The translations under genes were made by a program, and so were the position numbers. From contig MU646433.1 of the NCBI GenBank assembly GCA_026770585.1, forward strand, positions 544,240 to 563,507: a stretch of 19,268 bases of DNA, read 5' to 3'. Below the pieces are notes generated by a model, which saw only the letters and a list, made by a program, of their open reading frames with translations, was not told the origin of the DNA and ran no database searches. Of this stretch, positions 9,201-16,426 are shown in pieces. Every line of letters starts with the position of its first letter. Position 1 is the stretch's first letter. The stretch comes from Baffinella frigidus (Eukaryota > Cryptophyceae > Cryptomonadales > Baffinellaceae).

Positions 9201-9594
9201 CTGATTTGTTAAAATGTGGTTCATCCGTCCTCCTGAACGTCTCAGTCCGCATCGATTGGGGCTTGGGGCCACGCGGCGTGGACGACGCCACCCGGCTCAG
9301 CTTGGCGTCCAACGTCGGCCCTCGCGGCCTGAGCTCCCCAAGCGCGAAATAGTCAGCGACTCGCGGCAGGCCCGTTGCCTCAACTACTGTGAGCGCGACA
9401 GAGTCGCCCGTGACAGGTTCCTCGCTCAGCTGCTCCACACGCGGGCCGCGGGGGGAGAAGAGGTAGGATGTCATTGAGAAAAGGCTTTCCCACAATGAGC
9501 TATGCGATAGAGGACCTCTCTCTCTCTCTATCACTCGCAGTATCGCCCCTGGTGCGTCACACCCTGACGCCGGAGAAGTCCGAGAAGAAAACAT
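3542..9594 (-). CDS. C2-domain MAPKKK-type serine/threonine protein kinase, 11 exons
   Basis: Exons on minus: 9594..8596, 8266..8231, 8091..8024, 7564..7492, 7215..7177, 6799..6719, 6292..6240, 5262..5220, 4584..4519, 4139..4053, 3652..3542. They total 1656 nt, 551 residues plus TGA, with every junction in phase. Residues about 64-203 look like a C2 domain (membrane or Ca2+/lipid binding), followed by a Ser/Pro-rich linker. The kinase domain runs from about 284 to 545. It shows the Gly-loop GRGAFGKV at 293-300, Lys315 (MAVK), alphaC Glu333, hinge MEFCPGG, HRDIKGAN at 406-413, DFG at 426-428, GTPYW then APE at 452-454, and DCWSMG in place of DIWSLG. GTPYWMAPEV and the GSVSSLCESFGAFPE stretch place it with MEKK/ANP-like MAP kinase kinase kinases, which phosphorylate MAPKKs. 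All catalytic residues are present, so it should be active. The start ATG has A at -3 (CAAAAAAATG). Its real substrate is unknown. Confidence 0.93.
3829..3945. mobile_element. MITE-like inverted-repeat element, copy 2 (kinase intron 10)
   Basis: Left arm around 3829-3851 (GGGTGTCTCGCCCTAAGGAGCC) pairs imperfectly with the right arm 3921-3944, whose reverse complement begins GGGGCACCTCGCTCATAAGG. A C14 run and G runs sit inside. It lies wholly within the intron 3653..4052. Confidence 0.5.
4128..4232. repeat. Duplicated splice acceptor/exon start plus short CCTCAGAGTT repeats
   Basis: On the minus strand the sequence GGCAGGCAACGAAC occurs at the true acceptor and start of exon 10 (about 4144-4131) and again about 82 nt upstream inside intron 9 (4226-4213). 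Between them lie four degenerate units of the type AACCTCAGAGTTAAAC (4153-4214). The upstream copy, if used in the same frame, would run into TAG after three codons. Confidence 0.7.
4258..4303. repeat. Dispersed repeat shared by kinase introns 9 and 7, copy 1
   Basis: CTCGCTCTCTCTTTACGACC followed by AGGATTGCAAAAC matches 5489-5537 (CTCGCTCTCTCTTTCTCCTT then ACGACCAGGATTGCACAAC) apart from a short indel and a few substitutions; similarity fades after the AAGATG shared by both. Confidence 0.7.
4603..5219 (-). repeat. Telomere-like heptamer block filling kinase intron 8
   Basis: About 600 nt of degenerate TTTAGGG-type units on plus (CCCTAAA on the gene's sense strand). It includes local runs of TTTGGGG (4660-4760) and of TGTAGGG (5070-5125). 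It begins within 20 nt of the acceptor side of exon 9 and reaches the donor GTCAACC of exon 8 at 5219. Confidence 0.9.
5266..5400 (-). repeat. Telomere-like block at the 3' end of kinase intron 7
   Basis: Plus-strand units change from TTTAGGG to a homogeneous run of TTTCGGG (about 5335-5388). On the sense strand this is CCCGAAA leading into the acceptor GCGCAG at 5268-5263. Confidence 0.85.
5489..5537. repeat. Dispersed repeat shared by kinase introns 9 and 7, copy 2
   Basis: Second copy of the sequence at 4258-4303, starting CTCGCTCTCTCTTTCTCC, with the shared core ACGACCAGGATTGCA. It lies within intron 7. Confidence 0.7.
5808..5849. repeat. Perfect 15-bp stem hairpin in kinase intron 7
   Basis: Arms 5808-5822 (ATTTCCGGCAAACCT) and 5835-5849 are exact reverse complements separated by a 12-nt loop. 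No T-run follows, and the host is a eukaryote, so this is not read as a terminator. Confidence 0.9.
6098..6207 (+). repeat. Compound microsatellite (GA, GT, CAGA)
   Basis: GA-rich runs with GT islands, then about eight CAGA units (6175-6207). It lies within kinase intron 7 close to its 5' end on the minus strand. Confidence 0.95.
6302..6515. repeat. Degenerate direct and inverted repeats in kinase intron 6
   Basis: Several copies of a 25-30 nt motif (GGTTATGGYACCTCSATCAA) at about 6329, 6356 and 6450-6482 are interleaved with the opposite-facing form (ACCTGATGAAT, CTTGATGAATC) at 6386-6440. Confidence 0.7.
7216..7485 (-). repeat. Telomere-like heptamer block filling kinase intron 4
   Basis: About 270 nt of TTTAGGG/TTCAGGG units on plus occupy essentially the whole intron 7216..7491 between exons encoding CRQM and AEGVAYVHS. 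Confidence 0.9.
7671..7752. repeat. Short hairpin element related to 17212-17441
   Basis: Begins GAGCAACAACCCTATG and ends ACGTTGCTC, giving short inverted termini. The internal motif ACGGATGGCCTGCCGTGGGG folds on itself and resembles ACGGATGACCTACCGTAGGG at 17237-17256. Lies in kinase intron 3. Confidence 0.5.
7785..8016 (-). repeat. Telomere-like heptamer block in kinase intron 3
   Basis: Includes a near-perfect run of TTTAGGG from about 7913 to 7955. It ends within 10 nt of the donor of exon 3 (8023-8022). Confidence 0.9.
8097..8224 (-). repeat. Telomere-like heptamer block filling kinase intron 2
   Basis: Virtually the entire 139-nt intron 8092..8230 is TTTAGGG-type repeat on plus, leaving only GTGCAG at the donor and GCAG at the acceptor. 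Confidence 0.95.
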
Positions 9595-10036
9595 TTTTTT
9601 GACAGGTAAAACTCGGGGTTTTGGAGTTAAGGACTAAAGGAGAAGGTGTAGGAAGTGGAGTTCGAATCCATCCGGGAAAAGCTCGCAAGAGCGGCTGACA
9701 CGAAGCACAGTAATTAGCACATATGCGTAAGAGCAGCACGTCCTACGGGGCGTGCGAGGTGTCTGGGGATAACCCCATGTAGGCATAGCCAGAGTGACTT
9801 TACACAAGTCACGTCCTACAAGTATTATAGAACACGGTTCCTTCCGTTCCTCCAGGAGGAACCCGGAGGAATCTGGGGACATCTCTTCCCACGTGCGGGA
9901 AATCCTGTTCCTCTTCAGTGAATCACACAGCCGACACGCGAGCTCCGCCCGCATGTCTCCCCTCTAGCCTGTGCCCTACAGCAGAAGGTGCGGTGCTGGC
10001 GCTAGTTGTTCGGCAATAAAATAGCAATCTCTCTCT

Positions 10037-10044
10037 TTTGAGGT

Positions 10045-10090
<46 letters not shown>

Positions 10091-10735
10091 GGTTTAAGGT
10101 TGAGGGTTGAGGGTTCAGGGTTCGAGGGTTGAAGGTTCAGGGTTCAGGGTTGAGGATTCAGGGTGTATTGTTTAGAGTTTAGGGTTGACGGTTGAGGATT
10201 TAGAGTTGAGGGTGTTGGGGTTGAGGGTATAGGGTTTAGGGTTTAAAGTTTGAGAATTAGGGTTCAGCATTCATGATGTGGGGTTTGCGGAGTAGAGGTT
10301 GGGGCTTAGGGTTAAGAGTGCAGGGTTGATGGTGGGGGGCTTAGGGTTCAAAGTTTAGGGTTTGTAATTCAGGGTGTAGGGTTCAGGGTTCAGGGTTCAG
10401 GTTCAGAGTTTAGGGTTTACTACCCGGTTTAGGGTTTAGGGTTTAAGGTTGAGGGTTTAGGTTTTACGGTTTATAATTGAGGGTTTAGGGTTCAGGGTTT
10501 AGGGTTTAGGGTAGAATTTGAAATTTAAGGTTTGGGGTTTAAAGTGTAGGGTTCATTGCTCAGGATTTAGGTTCTCAGGATTTAGGGGTTTTAGTGCATG
10601 ACTCGGGGTTTGGGGTTTGGGATTCAGATTCTTCATGGTCTAGGGTTTAGGGTTCAGGGATGAGGGTCTAGAAAATAAAGTTTTGGGTTCAGGGTTTAGG
10701 GCGGAGAGTCAGGTGTTTAGGATTTTAGATTCCGA
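10037..10735 (-). repeat. Large telomere-like heptamer block outside known introns
   Basis: Starts with about eight clean TTGAGGG units (10041-10094) and then degenerates to mixed TTTAGGG, TTCAGGG and TTGAGGG. The G-rich strand is on plus, the same orientation as in the kinase introns. Confidence 0.9.
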
Positions 10736-10985
10736 GTTTAGGTTTCATGTAATTTTTAATCTCTGGTAATTCTACCCCCATGTAGGATGACCTAACGAAA
10801 GACAGAAAATCTAACGAAAGACAGGAGACTCCTCGGGACTCGTGGGGCCTGTAGCGTTCAGATCCACTGCTAGGAGATTTAGGCCCACGGCACGTGCGGA
10901 CCCGTCCTCTCCTTAGTCAAGACTATCTCGCACACGATGTTCCCGGAACGTCGTTTCCTACATGAGGTAGTATCCTAAATGGGGC

Positions 10986-11368
10986 ACAGGGGTACCTCAA
11001 CTATAAGGAACAGTCGCCATAAGGAACAGGGCGTTTTTGGTGTCTGAGTTCCTTAATAAATAAGAAACGGAGGGCGGGCGTTTCCACGGAGTTCCTTAAT
11101 AAACAAGTAACGGAAGGTCGAATTTCGTCAAATCCTTGGGAGGATGAGTGGTAGGAACCTCGAAACCCTCAAAGATCGGTGGTAGGGACCTCAAAACCCA
11201 GAAATTTTTCAAAATTTGCTTAGGTACTTCACGTTTCGGGCAAAAAGTTCCTTAATTATTAAGGAACGGAGGGCGGGCGTTTCCACGGAGTTCCTTAATA
11301 ATTAAGGAACGAAGGGCGGGCGTTTTCAGATCTCCGGTTCCTTCAGAACGAGAACGAGGTACCCCTGT
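10986..11368. mobile_element. MITE-like element, 383 bp, copy 3
   Basis: A perfect 13-bp terminal inverted repeat ACAGGGGTACCTC (10986-10998) pairs with GAGGTACCCCTGT (11356-11368). The sequence GTAGTATCC occurs at both sides (about 10966-10974 and 11367-11375). The interior carries about four copies of a unit built on the near-palindrome GTTCCTTAATAATTAAGGAAC followed by GGAGGGCGGGCGTTT. No coding capacity. Confidence 0.7.
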
Positions 11369-11629
11369 AGTATCCCCGGACAAACTTGATTTCTTCATGT
11401 CGTTTTAGCGTTTTTCAATTCAAGAAATCCCTGAGGTCGTACTGTGCACTGAATACACTTTGCGTTCTCCCTCTAGATACATGTCCTTTTTAGTGGGCGG
11501 GTAGGAGGGTAAGACTGGGAACTCCGACCAGGGCACTACATAAGGTTGAGGCACCTCCAACTCCCGAACAAGTAGACAGGCTGCCGTGGGCTGTGCAGCA
11601 TCGCAAGAAGGAAGGACAGATGCTGCGGA

Positions 11630-11674
11630 CCACGAGGGTGCTTCTGAAACCCAAAGAGGCTTCTACCCTCGTGG
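11630..11674. repeat. Short inverted repeat
   Basis: CCACGAGGGT at 11630-11639 and ACCCTCGTGG at 11665-11674 form a 10-bp stem with a 25-nt loop that itself contains two GCTTCT copies. Function unknown. Confidence 0.7.
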
Positions 11675-11802
11675 CTTTCGACGCCGGAAAACTCTCTGGT
11701 ATTTATTGATTCCCAGCATCTCTAGTCACAGTTGTGACTGCAGACCTCCCGAAAGGGTAGCTCTCGAATGTAGAACGTACTACTGACGCGGTCTGCCCAG
11801 GA

Positions 11803-11859
11803 TGGGGGAGGGGAGGATAGCACGCACGCCCGTGGGGGAGGGGAGGATAGTACGCGCGC
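11803..11859 (+). repeat. 30-bp tandem duplication
   Basis: Two copies of GGGGGAGGGGAGGATAGYAC followed by GCRCGCC lie end to end, with a few differences. Confidence 0.8.
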
Positions 11860-12402
11860 CAACCAACACCGAGAGGTGGCACGGCCTGTCGCTTGGCGGC
11901 GAGGCGCCTGTGAGTGATCCTCTTAGTGCGGCCCACTTGTCGCCATGTGTGTCCATATATCAGCCAACCAGGACAGGGCATCTCGCTTCGACGGACACTC
12001 GCACACCTCTGTGAGCATTTCTATCCCGGCGCGGGCCCTTCTCCCTCCATTGCTGAGACACGTGGTCGCTCTCGGCAAGCCGCCGAGCTGGGCATGAGCA
12101 CCTGCTTCCTAGGCACTCGCACGCCTTGCGGGCTTGGAGCACTGCCGTTTGCACCGTGCCCCGTCTTCCGCTGGGACTGACGCTCAGCGTTAGGTCGTCA
12201 GTGTCCACCGGCACCCTCACCCTACGGCACCCTTATGGAGGCACCCTCAGCCAACACTCGAGTCGCTGTCCTGCCCCATGTGCGGACAGACACAGCACAC
12301 GTGATGGGCAAGCTCTTTATCTACACTGTACACGTGCTCCCACCTGCGGCGCAGGATGGTCCCGAGGTGGGCTCCGCACGACCGTCGTGACGCACCGAAT
12401 CG

Positions 12403-13599
12403 CTAGCTCGCCGTCGGGGTCGTCGGGGCAGCCGCCTGGCGTTCCGCCTGCCGCTGCTGTTCCTCCTGCGGTGCACCCCAGGAGTTAGTCCTTCATGTCC
12501 TTGAGCTTCTTTTAACAACCACGGTAGGCGGACACTGGGATTGGTTCTGCAGAAAATCCCTGCTTTCTCTCGGATAACTGAGTGCGGCGCTCTCAGCGAT
12601 TTGCGGCAGAATCCGCTGGCCGGCATGGTGAGACCCGCGCCTGTCTAGCGAACATTGTGAAACACAGCATGGTCATGCTGCGGAATAAGTTCCAGGGTCC
12701 TCCTATGGAGGTAGTGCTTGAAATCTAACGGACCTCACGGACTTCGCCCTCAGCAGGGTTTAGGGTTCGCGGTGCACCAGATAAACGATCGTGCGATCCA
12801 GCGAGATCTCCAAGGCCTTGGCCCCGCCCGCGAGACCGCCGCCGAAAAGCATCCACGTGGCCAATCCGCGCACGCCCCCTTGTCGCATGTATGCGAAGCC
12901 TCCCCCCACAGCGGCGCCAGCCACAGCGGTGGGTGCCACCTGGGAAGGGATCAGGGCATTCAACTTCTCAACACGCCACCACCAGGCTCGCCCAGCGTGC
13001 GCTCGGAGCTAACTACTTGCAGTGGTCTGACCCACCGCGTTATTTTTGAACTCGCGCGTTTGGTCGGGAAGGTCGCAGACCTGCATCGGCAGCCCGGCGG
13101 GATCAAGGAAGCCTGCTATCGCGGGAGGAAGGGCGCTGGGATCTCGAGCGGTAGCGAGGCGCTGGCGCTCCAGGAAGATTGAGATGCCTGAAAGAGCACA
13201 TGTGAACGCCCCGACGCGGAAGCCCCACTTGGCGCACGAGAGAGACGAGTGCACCACGTCGAGCGGCACCCGGAAAGAGGCAAACGTCCCGTGGTAGACG
13301 CTCGTCGCATCATACTTGTTGGACAGGTGGCGGGACCCCCGCCACCCAACACCCCACCCGTACGCGAACCCGAACGCGGTGCCCCAGGCCGTCTGCGTTG
13401 CCCACGTGCCCACGTCGTTGGCGACGTCCTGCGACCATTCTGAAGCAGGCTGCTGATGTTGAACCACTTCCTGGGGCGGCGCTACGTATGGATTCGCATA
13501 GTTCTCCATCCACGTGCCCATGTTGGTCGCCAGTGGCACCTTGGCCGTCCCATCCCTGTTCGTCATGGTGCCCATCCCTGTCCCATCCGTGTTCGCCAT
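12403..13599 (-). CDS. Tim17/Tim22/Tim23 (PRAT) family membrane protein, 3 exons
   Basis: Exons 13599..13036, 12939..12778 and 12465..12403 join in phase to 262 residues and TAG. There is a polar, Asn/Gln-rich N-terminal region of about 60 residues. Four hydrophobic, glycine-rich segments follow at roughly 66-86, 119-142, 189-206 and 213-229, with small-residue packing (GTAFGFAYGWGVGW; GAAVGGG; LFGGGLAGGA). This is the arrangement of the mitochondrial/plastid preprotein and amino-acid transporter family. The second exon starts after a strong CTTCCCAG acceptor. The third exon gives a short charged tail (EEQQRQAERQ) and the stop; it is inferred from phase and splice sites. Without it the frame would end at TAA 12762-12760. 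Members sit in the inner mitochondrial or plastid envelope membrane; which subfamily this is cannot be told. Several Met codons near the start (1, 9, 12, 27) leave the true start open. Confidence 0.72.
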
Positions 13600-13912
13600 C
13601 AGCTTGACTCCCCGCGCCGCGTCTCTGGACCTACTCTTCGTATACGATGTGTCACCCTTCGTATACGATGCAGACTTAGTGATATACGAGTCTTGGATAT
13701 GCGATCTAGAACATGTTCAAGGGGGTCGTACGTCTGTCAGCATCCATTTTTAGCATTTTAGTTTTTTTAAGGAAAATCGTCGTGGTTTGCGCCCGCCGTT
13801 AAGGAACTGGCGAGCGTTGACAGCAAGGGTCGTGAGGAAACGGCCGCCAACGCGAGGATACGGCGCGCGCGGAGAGGGCTGGAGCCGCCGGAGGGAAACA
13901 CGTGGTGGAGGA
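13600..13912. promoter_or_regulatory. Divergent promoter region with three phased TATACGA sites
   Basis: This is the only DNA between the start codons of the Tim17-like gene and the K+ channel gene, so it should hold both promoters. TATACGA occurs at 13641, 13662 and 13683, exactly 21 bp apart. The first two lie within the 14-bp direct repeat CTTCGTATACGATG, whose centre CGTATACG is palindromic. Protein binding is inference. Confidence 0.45.
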
Positions 13913-16388
13913 ATGATGAATTTGCTGAAGAGCAACAGGATCGCAGCCGGTGACGCTGCCCAGCAGACGTCCCCTGCACGTCAAGGAGGGGCATCGCTTG
14001 CATCCAATGATGCGACCAGGGGTGCAGAGCAGGCAGATGAGGGGCGCCCGCGGCCTTCATCTTCCGGGGGGTCAACACGCAGTGGAGGTGGGTCTTCTCA
14101 TGGGCGTCGGTCTTCCATCATGGTGGTCGAAGATAGAATAAGGTATTTGTCCCTTGGCACTGTGGTTTCTTGTATCCGAACCAGTGGGGGAGGGGGGAAG
14201 AGGGGCGAGAAATGAGCAGAAATCCATATCTTCCCTTGGGCGAGCCCATCGACAGCCAGCCGGGCATCAGCCCGCAGGGCCCATCGAGAGCGAGCCAGGC
14301 GTCAGCCCGCTCAATGTCCGCGGGCGAGAAGACCGAGCATGCCAGGTCGGTGTCCCCCGAGGAGCTTCCGGGCACGTAGAGACGACAATATTTGCCCTTT
14401 GCGGGTCATGGTTCCAAATGCTCAGGGTAGGATTTTCCCTTGCGGACATGGCAGTGTTGGGCACTGAGCCGCTCCCCCCGGCACCGCCACGCGCTCGCCG
14501 CGCGGATATCGAGCTAGACCAGGAAAGCTCGGTGAGGACATCCCGCGGCTGGCTGGCGTGCCCAAGAGCGTCGATTCGGCGCTTCCCCGCGTCGCCCTTG
14601 CCCCCAGGCACGGGGGCAAGCCCCTCGGGCGCGACCCACGGCGTGGGTGAGGGCTGCGGGGGCCATGCAACCATCAAACCCAAACCTCAAATCCCGTATC
14701 TTCGGGGATGCGCAGGAACCTTCTTCTGCGGGGTTTCTCCACCAGCGAAAGCGGGAGCAAGGCGGCAGTACCTGATCAAGGGACCATCCCGAGCGAGAAC
14801 ATCATGATGCGGATGCGCAAGGTGGGTTTCAGCCACCAGCCACCCGAAGTGAACCAAATCGGGATATTCCACCTGCAGTAAATTTCACCAGAGGTAAACC
14901 CTGAGATTTTACCGCCTGGTTGAAACGATTTTTCTACCTCATCCCGATCTGGCTCACTTCAGGTGGCTGGTGGAGACGTCGTGCGTTGGGGCTGGAGAAG
15001 AGCACCACCTTTTAGGAGAACGTGGGCCTGGCATTTTGGCATTTCTTGTGCGGTTTGTTTCACTCAGCACAGGTTTCTTGTAACCGCACCCACACCCGCC
15101 AGCGTTGGCGAGGGTTGCGGGGTTGGGCGCAGTGTGCACTTGCTGCGAAGAGTGCAGTGGCGTGCACGACACTGCACAGTGTTTGCCTGGGTTTAGACAT
15201 TCGCCTGGTCTTGAGCACTGGCGTGGGGTGTCGCGCCCTCACAGACACCGCATCCCTATCAGAGATGACTGGCAGGCAGTCCCCTGTCGCCCGTGTGACG
15301 TAGCCCCCCCCCCCCCGGGCTGACGCGGTTTCCCTGGGTGGGTGGGCTGCAGGTGGGCGGGCGGGCGCAGGCCAAAGTTGCGCTCAAGGAGCATCCTCGG
15401 CATTGGTCGCGCATTCCGATGTTGAACCCGGATGGAAACTTCCGCTCGCGATGGGACCTCTTCACCATGGTACCCGTCCAAATCAACCCACACGTGCCAA
15501 GTGAACCCACACGCCAGACCAACCACTAGAAATCTGCAACGTCCTTCTCACTTCCCCAGCTCTGCCCCTGTAGAGGTTGTGGCGGGACGTAGTAGCGAAG
15601 GGCGAGGTGCTGATTGGCAACAGTGGAGCGAGTTACGGGATGGCGGCAGTGCCTGCCTGCCTGTGAGAGCGCTTCCGAGGTGCGCCTGTGCAGCTGCGGG
15701 GCGCTTTCTCGGGTGGCCCGGCGTCCCTGGGAGGATCCAAAGGACTCACCGCGGAGGCGCCGGGGGCTCAGGTGCTGCTGGTGTGCTCACTCTTCCAAAT
15801 CCCGTTCGCGATCGTGTTTTTGGACAACGACTGCAGCTGGAGCGGCAGCGAGATCTGGAACCTCGTCGTCGACTGTTGGCACGTGCCCCTAAAACCCACA
15901 CCCCAAAATCCTAACCCCTACTCCCTAGCCCCGAACCCCTGAACCTTAACCCTGGGGCACAGTTTTATGTTGGACGTGGTGATCAACACGCGGACAGCGT
16001 TCTTCGACGACTCGATGATGCTCGTCGACGATCAGCGCAAAGTCGTGGCACACTACCTCAGGTCACACGCCCCCGTGGCCTCCCCGAGCACGCACCGCTA
16101 CCGTAGGGGAGAGAACACACTGCCCTTGCCGGGAATCGCTCCACTCTCTCACTCTGGGGAGGAGCGCGACACCAGGCCTTTGCCAGAGGAAGGTAGCTCT
16201 GCGCCCTAGCCAACCCTCCCTGATGCTGCGCACCATTTCCCAGCTATGTACTGAACCCCCACCGTGAAGCAGGACGTGGTTTATCCTGGACGTCGCCTCG
16301 TCGATCCCCCTCCAGCGAATGGTTTGCGCTGCAGGTCCCGACCTCTCCCCCCCCCCCCTCTCTCTCTCTCTGTACCTCGCCTCTCTCC

Positions 16389-16426
<38 letters not shown>

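Larger units (their letters stand above)
9595..12402. other. 2.8-kb region without a supportable gene
   Basis: Between the kinase start codon and the stop of the Tim17-like gene. It holds a likely kinase 5' untranslated region, a telomere-like block (10037-10735), a MITE-like element (10986-11368), a small hairpin (11630-11674) and a 30-bp tandem repeat (11803-11859). Reading frames of 60-120 codons exist (for example minus 9954..9634) but none shows a known family, in-phase splice partners or a convincing start. Confidence 0.5.

Noticed and set aside
11619-11708. 29-codon plus-strand ORF (MLRTTRVLLKPKEAS...)
   Set aside because: It has a plausible composition but is very short, overlaps an inverted repeat, and has no splice or family evidence.
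11586-11786. Plus-strand frame beginning like an N-myristoylated protein (MGCAAS)
   Set aside because: The start is GTG, not ATG, there is no upstream splice acceptor in the right phase, and no downstream exon could be linked.
14154-14807. Plus-strand 217-codon frame
   Set aside because: It lies mainly in channel intron 1 and reads exon 2 in the wrong frame; the phase-matched exon 14716-14821 explains the coding signal.
15883-15962. Ordinary GT-AG splicing of channel intron 4
   Set aside because: It would join CAC to TTTTAT and shift the frame, losing the FMLDVVIN part of S2 that is clearly coding.
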